Assembly (NCBI GenBank): GCA_963920635.1
Contig: OY987307.1
Span: 2,976,001 to 3,040,000, forward strand
Source of the DNA: Pseudeuparius sepicola
Lineage: Eukaryota; Arthropoda; Insecta; Coleoptera; Anthribidae
Length of the DNA: 64,000 nt
Direction: 5' to 3'
Shown here: one piece after another, positions 22,135 to 33,856 of the stretch
Position numbering within the stretch: position 1 is the first letter of the stretch
How the letters are laid out: every line of letters begins with the position of its first letter
The notes under the pieces: generated by a model
Seen by the model: the letters and a program-made list of their open reading frames with translations, nothing else
The model's database searches: none
What the model was told of the DNA's origin: nothing
Made by a program: the position numbers and the translations under genes

Positions 22135-22945
22135 TAGGGTGTTCTATTTGAAATAAGGAAGTTGCCGTCAACTTCCGGTATAATCGGAAGTTGCAGCAAG
22201 TTGAAAATAGTTTATTTCAAGTAGTCGGGTCCGACAACCTAAGTATCCTACAAATTTTCAGATTTTTATTCCGTTTGGTTTCCAGATACTTTACCTTTAG
22301 TGTTATGCGATTGATTGTTAATTGTTACTAGTTGTCAACATAAGATTATTGTTCATTGTTCAATTTGATATTTTAGGATAATCTTCATATATGGCTCATT
22401 AAATTTACATTGAAGTGTGATTTTAATGAATTGTGGGGTGTGAGAAAGCAACGTGCTATTAACTTAGCGCTGGTACATTGTATAATTCCATATTTCAAAC
22501 TCAGGTAAACATCTTAACAAGCTTAGGCAATTACACGTATTGTGCATCAACAGGATAAGAAATTTCTTTGGAGCGCTGCGCCGGTTTCTATTTCGTTATT
22601 ATCGTGCCAACCCGCGCCAGGTGCTTTCCAATTTTTACTATACCTACCACCCTTTGGAGAGGACAATGTAAACACCTGCCGGTGGGGTAGGTATTTGCCA
22701 TGTCAACCCCATTGGAGTCGTCAACTACCATTCGATCACGAAAATAATTCTGGCCCGGTTTGGATTCAATGGGGAATGGGATATACTCGATAAAAGCAGA
22801 GAACAAGGTGTTCTCTGATAAAAGTTTAACGTCTCAATTTTAGGGGTATACTGTAGCCGGACACAATCATGGTTGAAGAGCTATAAAATACAGGGGTGTA
22901 CCGCAATTCTGTATATACAGTGCTTGCCAAATTTTACGCACCCTA
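22135..22945. mobile_element. TAGGGTG-bounded segment between two palindromes
   Basis: It begins TAGGGTGTTCTATTTGAAAT and ends GCACCCTA, with TA outside both ends shared with its neighbours. Only the terminal 7 bp are inverted. The left 80 bp match the inner module of the next palindrome (near 24534), including the ACTTCCGGTATAA block. It is probably a relative with one arm lost. Confidence 0.5.
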
Positions 22946-22947
22946 TA

Positions 22948-24714
22948 CAGGGTGATTCACGTAAGTGGTTCATTAGAAGTTTACGGGGAAGGAATGCGAA
23001 TTTTGATTTGAAATTTTGGATACTTATATAACAGGTTGTAAACTTTCTTTCTAAAATATTTTCAACATCCGATCACTTCCGTTTATACCGGAAGTCGATA
23101 GCAACTTTGTTATTTCAAATAGAACACCCTATATATTATTAAACCGTTTGGTTCCCTATTGAATTCCAAATCTTTTTTCTGAATATAATGTGTACCCTAT
23201 TCCTAACCCTTTTCGAGATATTCGCAAATTTTTGATTTTTTTTGCAGCCGTTGACCATAGTGATGATAACTTTGAAATTTATGAATCTCGAAAACTGAAA
23301 TTTTGGACTGTCGTAGGCAAAAGTCAACTTTATTAAATGGTCTGTATGCCATTTCAAAATATTGTACAGGGTGTTCGGGAAAAAATTCCCAATATCAACA
23401 TCGAAAAATTGAAAAATTATAATTATTTTCAAATGGAACCCATATTTTTTTATTACACCATTGAAATGCTTGTGGAAAGATAGTTCAAAAAGATATAACA
23501 CACTATATGTCTACATGAAGCGGTTGCTTCGTTATTACCGAAAATACGGGTATTTTTGCTGCTGTGTATCAACAAAGATGCCATTTCTCAAGGAGCGTCA
23601 CATTATAGGGGGCCATGGGAAATGAAATAACGCAATTATATGACAAGGTTAAGGGCTATTTAATAATATTTTTTCCCTGAGAAGCAACAATACAAAATTA
23701 AACAATACTAACAATTACATAATAATAGGTACTATAAGAAAAAAACAAGAAACTACATAAAGTAAAACACTTTATTCATATTATGCTATTTACCTGTTAC
23801 GTATTTACATTTGCTTCTCTTTGTTTGGACCTTGCCATGGACTATGAAATTTCGTTCGAACTTTCTGAATTTTCTTTTCGTCAAAGGTGGTAAATATAAA
23901 TGCCTTTCATTAAAAACTCTAATTGTTCTTTCTAAAATTCTTCTACACTCTCCATGAGTGTAAAACATATTCAAAATATAGTTAATTTGAGCCATTCTTG
24001 TCAACTGTCAGTATTTTATTGTTTGGAACACAATAAATGACAATCACAAATGAAAAATCCATGGCCGCCTATTAGAAAAGGTCCCTTGTTTTTGATATGG
24101 AACACCAAAAATACGTATTTTGCGTAATAACGAAGCAACCGTTACATTTAGACATATAGTGTGTTATATCTTTTTGAACTGTCTTTTCACAAGCATTTCA
24201 ATGGTGTAATAAAAAAATATGGGTTCCATTTGAAAATAATTATAATTTTTCAATTTTTCGATGTTGATATTGGGAATTTTTTCCCGAACACCCTGTACAA
24301 TATTTTGAAATGGCATACAGACCATTTAATAAAGTTGACTTTTGCCTACGACAGTCCAAAATTTCAGTTTTCGAGATTCATAAATTTCAAAGTTATCATC
24401 ACTATGGTCAACGGCTGCAAAAAAAATCAAAAATTTGCGAATATCTCGAAAAGGGTTAGGAATAGGGTACACATTATATTCAGAAAAAAGATTTGGAATT
24501 CAATAGGGAACCAAACGGTTTAATAATATATAGGGTGTTCTATTTGAAATAACAAAGTTGCTATCGACTTCCGGTATAAACGGAAGTGATCGGGAGTTGA
24601 AAATATTTTAGAAAGAAAGTTTACAACCTGTTATATAAGTATCCAAAATTTCAAATCAAAATTCGCACTCCTTCCCCGTAAACTTCTAATGAACCACTTA
24701 CGTGAATCACCCTG
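22948..24714. mobile_element. 1.77-kb near-perfect palindromic element
   Basis: The ends TA/CAGGGTGATTCACGTAAG and CTTACGTGAATCACCCTG/TA bound arms of about 620 bp. The mirrored 120-codon frames at 23139-23501 (-) and 24161-24523 (+) translate identically, so the arms are close to perfect. They are not genes. Inside the arms lie further CACCCTATA/TATAGGGTG and TGTACAGGGTGTTCGGG landmarks, so each arm is itself a composite. The loop carries a transposase N-terminal remnant. Confidence 0.85.
23786..24004 (-). pseudogene. transposase HTH (DUF4817-like) N-terminus in palindrome loop
   Basis: A 72-codon minus-strand frame reads MTRMAQINYILNMFYTHGEC, then RRILERTIRVFNERH and KRKFRKFERNFIVHG. This has the layout of the N-terminal HTH of insect DDE transposases: Met-x-x-x-Tyr-x-x-x-Gly-Glu-Cys, then an Arg-rich helix ending in NERH or QERFP, then a second helix ending before a Gly. 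The frame stops soon after, and no DDE part follows inside the element. It fits an internally deleted, non-autonomous element that keeps a DNA-binding fragment. Confidence 0.6.
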
Positions 24715-25129
24715 TATATGGGATTTTTTTTTGTTATGTAACTTATGACCAAATCCATAAAAATCTTTATTTTTGAGGAGAGGGAGAATGGAAACTGAAC
24801 GTTAAGGACGGAAATAAAACGTCATCACCTCGCGACGACCTTCATTTGACCGTGTTCCTAACTAGGATAAATGTTGCTAAAACAGAAATTGGGCACTGGA
24901 GTGCAAAAATTGCGCAAGTGTCTGTAAGATGGCGCTGGAGTATGAATATTTACGCTCCTTTATTTTTCTATATTTTTTCATAGTTATTAAGAATATTGTT
25001 GAGTAAAATATTAAGTAAGAGGACTACCTACCGGCTGTCAAATCTACTGTCATGACATAATAATTCTGCCTCAAAACCGCATGAATGATCACAATACTTA
25101 CCCTAACTGACATTTAGAATTTATGTCAC
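24715..25129. other. no gene recognised
   Basis: Single-copy-looking sequence between two repeats. No frame or motif was recognised. Confidence 0.4.
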
Positions 25130-25815
25130 TATAGTTTTATCTTTTATCATTCTATTAACTTTTCATTAAGTACTTAATATTGATAAACCGAAAGAAATTA
25201 AAATTCTGTTGTATTTGATCCAAAGTTGACGTAAAGTTGTGAATTTTGTTAGATACGTGAAATACCTACTATTTGCTGTTATCTTAATATATGTATTATT
25301 TTGGCATACATTTAGAGTAATGGAAAATGTAATGTAAATAAATTTATAGGTACTACCATAGAAGAATTTACGTAGTAGATTCTTCTATGGTACTACCTAA
25401 ATGCTTGCCGGTACATCAACTTTGTGTCAAACAGAATTTTAAAGCTTTCTTTTGAAAAAGACATATTCTTATCGATATTTTTTAGTAATAATAAAAAGTT
25501 AATAAAATTATAGAATGATACTCGTATATTATATAGCTAGTGATATAAAATAGTTTTTACGAAGTAATGACTCTTTAAAATTTTAAGAAATTTTATAAAT
25601 AGGAAATAGGCGCTTATGTAACATTAAAATAGAAACGACTTTTTCAAGTTAAATGTTTAGAAATTGTAAGAAATAAGCCAATTTTTAGGGATTTTATTTT
25701 TTAAATATAATTTTTGACAGATAGCGAAAGTCACGTGACCACGTTTGAGTCGGTTATTTTTCCTCGTTTTTAATCGAAAGGTAACCCCAAAGTTAACTGC
25801 ATATGTGTTCTATTA
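25130..25815 (-). mobile_element. CAGTGTCC-family dispersed repeat, inverted copy 2
   Basis: The reverse complement aligns with 15471-16050 (GTCACGTGACCACGT, AAAGGTAACCCCAAAG, TAGCTAGTGATATAAAATAG). A partial palindrome centres on CATAGAAGAATTTACGTAG near 25360. The CAGTGTCC end itself is lost. Confidence 0.55.
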
Positions 25816-27896
25816 TTATCCGTTAATAAAAATATGTTTAAATTAATAAAAAGATACATTTTGCACCATCTTCATTTTTTTCAAAAAGGTTTTTTGGTTA
25901 TAACTTCTGTTTGACGTTCGATTGTTTTTTTCCAAACGACATTACATTGTTTGTAAAAAACTGCAACAAACTGGTTTTTAAATCATTAATTTGTCTCAAA
26001 AAATACGGAATGGTTAAAGTAAATGTTCCTATTACCTTCAGGCGGACACCCTGTACCTAATAAAAATATTATTAAACAAATAATAGTACTTTTTGAAATT
26101 GAGCCCATGTGGCCGTGATTACAGCCCAAAAGTAAAGTTACACACATTGTTTAATGTGCTTTTTGAACCTAACAAAAAAAAGTTTATCAAAATCGGTAAA
26201 CAAATAAAGATATTTTACCAGGGTGGTAACTCCTTAACAGAGGTCACACTGTAGATGTTTAACATATAGGTACAGAAGATGTTCTTTCGCATCAATATAT
26301 CGTTTTCTTTTTTCATTTTTTATTTTCGAGATATGTATTTATCTTCATTATTGCGTTACTTAAAATGTGTGTTTGAATGTAGTGTTAATGCAAACGAAGA
26401 AACACCTTATGTACACATAAAAGACCATGTTTCATTTCATTGAAAAAACTAAACATAATTTTGTAGAACTTTTAAGCCAGCAATACTATACCTACAGAAA
26501 ACGTGCCGAATAACATTCTTTAACTAAAGATATGCCTTTAACAGTAAAAAAACACACATTCAAGTGACCTTGAAAACGTCGTCTGCCTACAAGTGAAAAC
26601 GTGCGTCTTACATTGCACCTCATATGCTTCAACTTTTATGTGATTTTTTGCGATTTTCGTTTTTGAGATATTTATAGCTGCATTTATTAAAATGGAACAC
26701 CCGGTATAGATAATTTTCGACATACCTATACATATAGAGACATAGACATATGAATCCTCCCCTAATGTCAGTTTTGTGCTAACGATTGTAGTTTCCTCAC
26801 GAAAAATACATAACGGCGACATACGTATAAATAATGCAAAGTCAACTAAAGCAGTTTTTAGTGCCGCCGTGTACCTTTCAAGCTAAAAATCAATGAACCA
26901 TTGCTAAAAAGAGAGGGGTTAAAATCACAAATCGGAGTCTTTGAGCTACGGGGGTCTCCCGAATATACCTTTTGAAGTTTTATATTATTTTAATATTAAA
27001 AATTCGCAATTCATAGTATATAATAATATGGAAGTAATACAAAAACATAAAAAAGTAATCAGACAGCTTAGTTGATTAAATATTATATCGCCAAAACGTA
27101 AAATTGATCATATGAACATAATATATGTAATTATTAAACTGGACCTGTAACAACAGCGTCAACCGTTCATCCATCGTCTGTTTTTCGCGCCATCTGATAA
27201 ACAATAGCTACACTTTTGTTATTCCCGCTGCATAATTTAAGGGTATTTTGCCTATGTTTTTTATTTACAACAAGACTGGATAATTACAATGTTTATTACC
27301 GGGTTTTCGTTCCGAGCATATTCCGAAACCTCTGCCCATCTTAACGAAGGTAAAATTCCGGCTCAAGAGACAAAATAGACGAATTTATGCCGGCATAAAG
27401 TTTGAAATTCAAAAAAAATTCTCGCCCATAGCTTTTAAACTAGTGTCATTAGTATCTATGGATATTTTAAAAATACCCGTGTTTTTTGTAATCCTTTGAA
27501 ATTCGCTACTTTTTCCAGCTAGTTGGAAATAAAAATACATTGATACAGGCAACCAAACATACAATGGCGAGGCCCCCCTTAAAATAAACAGTTCGGCGAC
27601 CCATTTCCAGAGCGATCTGATGTAGGTCAGTTTAAATTTACTGAATGGTAGAGGCCACGGGACTAGTAATTCGTAGGTCTGTCAGTGCCAGGACAAAAAT
27701 GTAGGTAATACATCGCTCGATGCGTAAGCTCTTTTTGGCCTTCCGCATCTCGCAATGTAAATATCTATTTAATACAGGACACTCTTTTCAATCGTTATCA
27801 ACAATATCAAGACTGAGGTAGACTATAATAAGACGGATAGACAAGGATGGGACGTTCTCGTTGATCTTTCTAAACAAAGCTTGCGTGGTGCTGTAG
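25816..27896. other. 2.1 kb with no gene recognised
   Basis: A lone right end GGACACCCTG/TA sits at 26044-26055 without a visible left partner. The rest is AT-rich with scattered short frames, the longest 94 codons on the minus strand at 26538-26822, which has no domain. A GC-richer stretch lies at 27150-27400. Confidence 0.4.
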
Positions 27897-28139
27897 TTTT
27901 GCCATGGAATCACCTCAAAACAGTTGAATGGTCAACAGGACCACTCAAAGTGTTGGCGTGCAAAGATTCAATACAAAAATGTACAGGGTATTTTTCTCTG
28001 TGCCATCTGAAAATGCTGAATTTTTTAAACTTTGTACTAGTCAAGACTGTTCTGGATTATTGAAAAAATATTAATAAACTCAAAAGTCATATATTTTTTT
28101 TATAAAATGCAAACCAACAAATAAATAATAATTTTTTTT

Positions 28140-29575
28140 AACAAAAACATTAAAATCGACTTCAAAAATTTACCCGTATGCACGCTCCACTAAAAATTGA
28201 AAAAAATAATAATAACACCGACTTCACAAATTTGCCCGTATGCACATTTCAACTAAAATTTTAGAAATATTTTTCTCTTTCTAAATTGAGTCATCTTTGG
28301 ATTTGGTGACATTCAAGGCAAGGAATTTAAATCTATTTAGATATACTCAAATTATTTTAAGAAGTCCTTACTGGGACTGTCAATTGGTAATTGGCATCAA
28401 TGCAGCAAAAATTGCAACCGGGGTCATAAGTTCAGGTCAGTAACGAGCCCATTTGCACTAATAACACGAAAAGTGACACGAACAAGAACAACACAGATGA
28501 CGGTAAAACTCACGAAACGTAGAAAACCCGCGAATATTTTCATTGCCGAATGTTTGAACCAGTTTGAACGATCTGGAAAACCTTCACTGTCACTTTGACA
28601 CACCGAAGCTAAATTTGCCTGAGTCCGCCCATAGACGCGGCCAAAAGCAGCTCATTATTACAAAATACCAAAACGGAAGTGTTTCCATGACGTTTGAAAT
28701 TATTATTAAAATGAGTTGTAGTCATAGTTATTTTATTTGTAGCGGCATAATCGTGATTGCAATAGGGTTTTTATTTTATTATGTTATTTTTTCGTATCAC
28801 TTGTGCATCTTTTCACATCATAAATCAATGAGTGACGTCATTAACTGGTTGAGATACATATACCAATGTTATACCCATGGTTAACAGAAAATTCCTAGGG
28901 ATTTTGTGGAGAATGTCATCTGACAAAATCGGGACTTCTTACAGTAATCGGGGTATATGAATACATCATATCCTACATACATCATAACTTACTGTCACCG
29001 ACTCCAAAGATAACTCAATTTAGAAAGTGAAAAATATTTCTATAATTTTAGTTTAAATGTGCATACGGGCAAATTTGTAAAGTCGGTGTTATTTTTTGTT
29101 AATTTTTTTATAAATTTTTAGTGGAGCGTGCATACGGGCAAATTTTTGAAGTCGATTTAATTTTTTTGTAAAATTTTTTTATTTATTATTTTTTAGTGAA
29201 TTATTAAGAATTATCGAAATCGGTCCAATATTAAATTCCATCTCCTATTTGTCCACCCTTAGGATGAAATTTTTCTCTTCAAATTTAAATGTGACCACCC
29301 CTAAGGTAACCCCTTTCTAATAAAATAAGAATCATCCAAATCGGTCCAATATGAACTTTCATGCCCTATTTAGATAAATAGGGGATGAAAGTTCATATTA
29401 GGGGTGGAATTTTTTCTTCAAATTTAAATGGGACCATTCGGTAGGTATACCTTTTCAAATAAAAAAAGAATTGTTCAAATCGGTTTATAAATGACGGAGT
29501 TCTGAGGTAACAAACATAAAAAATACAGCCGAATTGATAACCTCCTCCTTTTTTGAAGTCGGTTAAAAAACAATT
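28140..29575. mobile_element. nested element with CGACTTCAAAAA / TTTTTTGAAGTCGG ends
   Basis: Near the left end ATCGACTTCAAAAATTTACC faces GGCAAATTTTTGAAGTCGAT at about 29140. A second inner pair is TTGCCCGTATGCACATTT and AAATGTGCATACGGGCAA. The right extension repeats CAAATCGGTCCAATAT and ends CTTTTTTGAAGTCGGTTAAA. It sits in the middle of the 27897-30149 palindrome and is younger. No coding was recognised; the 106-codon frame at 28564 has no known domain. Confidence 0.6.
29350..29397. repeat. short hairpin
   Basis: ATGAACTTTCATGCCCTATT faces AATAGGGGATGAAAGTTCAT with a loop of about 6 bp. It probably arose from a local inverted duplication in the nested element. Confidence 0.6.
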
Positions 29576-30380
29576 TGAATTATTGCACCTTTCTCGACAA
29601 AGTCACTCTCTAATATGATACATTTTCCGTGCGTTTTCTGTTGAGGCACACCAGCCACCTTAACTTATAAGGCCTTACTTACTGGCAAGCTTCTGTATTT
29701 TTTTAGATTCAGTTCGAAAAATTCAGTACTTTGAGATGACACAGAGAAATGCACCCTGTATACCTATTTTCTATTGGATGTTTGCATACCAACACTTTAA
29801 ACATTCAACTATTTCGAGGGGATTCCATGGCACACTTGACTTGCCAGATGCCTTTAAAATTCCTATTTTGCTCAACTCTGGTACCCCGCAGAATGGAATG
29901 GAGGTATGGGGTATCATGATTAACCCTGTGGTGTCAGATTTTGAATAAAAAAATCGCTAAATAGTTTTCGAGAAAATCGGGGGTATAGAAAAATCGCAAC
30001 CGGCCCTGGATTTGCATTTTGAAAATTGCAGGAAGGTCAAAAGCAGAGGTCTGTGAAGGCCTTTCAAACAAAAAAAAGTTCGGGCGATTTTCTTCAAAAA
30101 TAACGATTTTATGGATTTGTATAGTATATGTTTAAATATAGACACCCTGTATGTTTATACAGACTTAGATAATAATATATCGATCCTATCCTATTATATA
30201 CAAACATGTTGACCACGACAGTGCGTCAATGTACCTACATTGTCCTAGGTAAAAACTTTTTTTTCAAAATATAAACAAGGTAGAAAGATATGGGCGTAAA
30301 AAAATTATGCGTTTTGCTATTATTTTTTTAATTGCCATTGAATACTACGTGCTAAATTAGCATGACCTTGTCCTTATTGC

Positions 30381-30994
30381 AAATCTTGATTTCTTAAATT
30401 ACTGTCAAGTCTAATTATTTCATAGTAACATACAGGGTGTCCCACTTAAGATGGCTTTCATTAATTGCCTCCTTTCTTTTAAATTTTAGAAAAAAATTAA
30501 AACAAAAACTAAATAGCATCAAATCTTCTACAATTGTGGGAGATTGTATTATATACAGCTTGTCCCATATGTGCGGGTCGTTATACAACTTTTTTATTTG
30601 GTATGGGAAGGCCTAGTGTTTTTATAAATTTTTGAATTTACCGGAATTAATTTTGTTTATGAATTATTCAGCTGCGGAGGAAAAAAATCTTGATTTCTTA
30701 AATTACTGTCAAGTCTAATTATTTCATAGTAACATACAGGGTGTCCCACTTAAGATGGCTTTCATTATTTGCCTCCTTTCTTTTAAATTTTAGAAAAAAA
30801 TTCAAACAAAAATTCAATAGCATTAAATCTTCTACAATTGTGGGAGATTGTATTATACTTATATAGCTTGTCCCATATGTGCGGGTCGCTATACAACTTT
30901 TTTATTTGGTATGGGAAGGCCTAGTGTTTTTATAAATTTTTGAATACACCGGAATTCATCTTGTTTATGAATTATTCAGCTGCGGAGGAAAATA
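30381..30994. repeat. ~304-bp direct tandem duplication
   Basis: The block AATCTTGATTTCTTAAATTA ... CAGCTGCGGAGGAAA occurs twice. TACAGGGTGTCCCACTTAAG is at 30431 and 30735. The copies differ by a few substitutions and a short TACTTATA insertion. Each contains a single CAGGGTGTCCC end motif but no inverted partner. Confidence 0.8.
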
Positions 30995-31113
30995 AAACCA
31001 AACTACGTCCCAAACTACGTAACTCTTCACAACAATGATATACAGGGTGTCCTAAAAAAGAAAGCCAACCCATGAACACTATATTTTTGATGTCTTAACC
31101 ATACTTACCTATA

Positions 31114-32738
31114 CAGGGTGATTCAGTTTTATTCTGAGACACTTCAACAGGTGATAGAAAACCAAAAAATAACCGCACTTTTTCTATAAACTATATCATT
31201 TTAAGGCCTTATAAAAAAGTTACAGGGTGTTAAAGTTGTAAGAAATATGCGGAATTTATTGAATATTTACCAAACTAGTTGAGATATTTAAGTCATATTT
31301 GGTACACATTATAACGGCATGGGTTAACATAAAACCTGTTAATATCAAACACCTTGAACAACCAGTGGCGTAGAAGTGGGTAATTAGTATAATTGTTTTT
31401 AGGAAAAAAATGAACCACCTTGTATAGTAATAAAATGTATTTAATTTCTTATGTAAATTTTAATTGTATACAAAAACGTTCTCTTAGCATTTTTTCATAT
31501 GTGTCATGGTTCCATAGCAAATTTGATTTTTTCGTATTACTTATTTCGGGGTACTTCTGAAAAATTAACTTAAAATTTCGCTCCATAAGTACTCAAAGCA
31601 GAAAAATGTGTTTCTTTAAATACAGTAACTTTTGCCAATAAACTTACCCATTCAAGGTTTTACTTTTCAAGATACAGAGCTTAACATTAATTGTATCTTC
31701 CTTAAATGTATTAGACCCTGTATCTTCAAAAGTATAGCCCAAATTTTAAAATTTTCCTGGTCGTTCTTATTATTGTAAATAAAATCCTGGGTTTCGACCA
31801 AAAGTTATATTATTTGCCATCATCAGGTATACAAAATGAATGTCCTGAAAAAAATATAGTTTATTACATTCTTTTTTTAAATGTCGCTAATTTTCTTTTA
31901 AATTTATTTTTGTCACTAAAATTTTTTAAAAATTAATAAATAAAATTACTTACATTACATCATTACTTACAAATAAATGTAAGTAATTTTATTTATTACT
32001 TTTTAAAAAATTTTAGTGACATATTAAAATAAATTTTAAAAAAATTAGCGACATTTTAAAAAATAATGTAATAATTTTTTTTTTCAGGACATTTATTTTG
32101 TATACCTGATGATGGCAAACATGCCGAAACGCGTCGTATAAACAACACAAAAAAATAAATAATATAACTTTTGGTCGAAACCCAGGATTTTATTTACAAA
32201 AGTATAGCCTTAAATAGGTAAGTTTATTGGAAAAAGTTACTTTATTTCAAGTAGCAAACACATTATTTCCACTTTAAGTGATACTTATGGAGCACGTTTT
32301 TTAGATAATTTTTCAGAAATACCCCGAAATAATACAAAAAATCAAATTTGCCACCACACCATGACACATACAAAAAATTACCAAGAGGGCATTTTTGTTT
32401 AGAATTAAAATTTTATTCATTTTATTGCTATACAAGGTGGTTCTTTTTTTCTAAAAACAATTATACTAATTACCTACTTCTACGCCACTGGTTGTTCAAG
32501 GTGTTTGATATTAACAAGTTTCATGCTAACCCATGCCGTTATAACGTGTACCAAATATGACTTAAATATCTCAACCAGTTTGGTAAACATTCAATAAAGA
32601 CCACGTTTCTTAAAACTTTAATACCCTGTAACTTTTTAGTAAGGCCTTAAAATGATATAGTTTATAGAGGGAAGTGCGGTTACTTTTTGGTTTTCTGTCG
32701 CCTGTTGAAGTGTCGCAGAATAAAACCGAATCACCCTG
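31114..32738. mobile_element. 1.63-kb multi-layer palindrome containing a hammerhead motif
   Basis: The outer ends TA/CAGGGTGATTCAGTTTTATT and AATAAAACCGAATCACCCTG/TA bound nested inverted layers: CAGTGGCGTAGAAGT/CTTCTACGCCACTGG, CTTATTTCGGGGTA/TACCCCGAAATAA and TCCTGGGTTTCGACCAAAAG/CTTTTGGTCGAAACCCAGGA. The centre pairs AAATAAAATTACTTACATT with its complement. The layering suggests successive insertions of palindromes at or near the loop. The innermost layer (about 31778-32200) carries the ribozyme motif. Confidence 0.8.
32093..32150 (+). ncRNA. hammerhead ribozyme motif, self-complementary stem III
   Basis: The conserved core is present in order: CTGATGA (32106-32112), stem II as GGCA-AACA-TGCC with one extra T before it, GAAA (32126-32129), stem III as the palindrome ACGCGT, then C at 32135, with cleavage expected before G32136. 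Stem I pairs TATAC just before CTGATGA with GTATA just after the cleavage site. A stem III this short normally works as a dimer, as in Penelope-like elements and retrozymes. The extra T could lower activity. The mirrored arm near 31810 keeps CTGATGA but lacks GAAA and stem III. Confidence 0.65.
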
Positions 32739-33517
32739 TATTATGTAAAAAGGCTTCCCTTAAAAGAGGGGGTGACCTAGATTTTACATGGGTGGTACCA
32801 TGATCTTTGGTGGTACATCCTTAACTTGGACACACTGTATACCTAATTAAAACAGTTGGCTTCTATTCTATCAAAGCTACACCAGTGCCTTATCTTTATT
32901 TTTACCTGGTTCTTCCCCTTAGCACAGAATGCAACCAAGCCTTCATCCAAGTCGGATTAGAATATTCACAGGCCACAGTCTGCTAACGCGAATTGATTAG
33001 TGTGTTCTAACATGAAAATGGGCTCTAGTCCGGTATTTATAAACCTACACCTAAATCTCCCATATCCGTTATTTTTGTTATCTGTTATCTCCAACGATGA
33101 AGGGTATATTTCTAAAAATTGGAGATTAGATTAATGCCTACTACAAGAATAAAAAGTTAAAAAAGTAAAACTTGATGATAACCTTGGATATTTTATTTAC
33201 TTAATGTTTCTCAATGACTATTAGAGGAAATGACAAAACTTGTATGACTGATTCGTCTTATAAAGGGCTCTCGCTACAATTTTCGTGTCGATAAATTCGG
33301 AAGCGCTATTTTGCCTTGTAGATTGGTCTCTTTATTTTCTAATAAAATCCCGAACGGAACAAAAGGCCAATTTGTAGGTGGGATCTTGCTTGAAGGCACT
33401 TCCCTACACAATAATTTTAAAGTTATACGACTAAATACATTAAAAAATAAAATATAATAAAAATACAAACTTTATGGGGGTGTTCAACTTTGAAGTGGGC
33501 CACACCGTATAAATACA
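32739..33517. other. no gene recognised
   Basis: No frame with a known domain. Isolated end-like motifs occur (TTGGACACACTGTATA at 32828; GGCCACACCGTATA at 33497). Confidence 0.4.
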
Positions 33518-33815
33518 GGGTGTCCCATTTATGCTGCCGACTGAAATACAGGGTCTTGGAAGTTCTTTTGTATTTTAATTCTTTAAATCTTCCAAAATAA
33601 TGAAGATACTGAACTGAAGTATGACACTGCTGTGTTTTTGGGGTTGGAGAATAAGCTAAAGATTTCAATTTCTACGTATCTCACAGAGGGCGCCACTTGC
33701 ACTGTTTTTGGATCGCGATTTTACTCCTAACTTTTTTGAGGTTATATTTTTGGTCTTTCAGGTGTTCTTCATTTTAGTGAATCTTTTCATTTTGCCACAA
33801 AAGTGTAGGTTTGTA
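33518..33815 (+). repeat. dispersed repeat with a second copy at 37490-37660
   Basis: It begins at TACAGGGTGTCCCATTTATG. The part from ACTGCTGTGTTTTT through TCTACGTATCTCACAGAGGG, CGCCACTTGC and AACTTTTTTGAGGTTAT recurs at 37490-37660. It is likely a one-ended remnant of a TA/CAGGGTG element. Confidence 0.55.
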
Positions 33816-33856
33816 CTTCTGCACTGACGTCACTGATGACAATTTTAATTTATGTA

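Larger units (their letters stand above)
27897..30149. mobile_element. palindromic element of the 8894 subfamily, split by a nested insert
   Basis: GCCATGGAATCACC on the left (27899) faces GGATTCCATGGCAC on the right (29820), and the right end is GACACCCTG/TA at 30149. The left end is truncated, with homology starting at about 27897. Interior landmarks match 8894-10050, including ACACCAGCCACCTTAACT. The centre is interrupted at about 28140-29575. Confidence 0.7.

Noticed and set aside
23139..24523. Identical 120-codon proteins on opposite strands (23139-23501 and 24161-24523) as a duplicated gene pair
   Set aside because: They are the two arms of a palindromic element. The sequence has no domain and a composition typical of AT-rich noncoding DNA.
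33826..33850. CTGATGA at about 33826 as a hammerhead
   Set aside because: No stem II and no GAAA follow.
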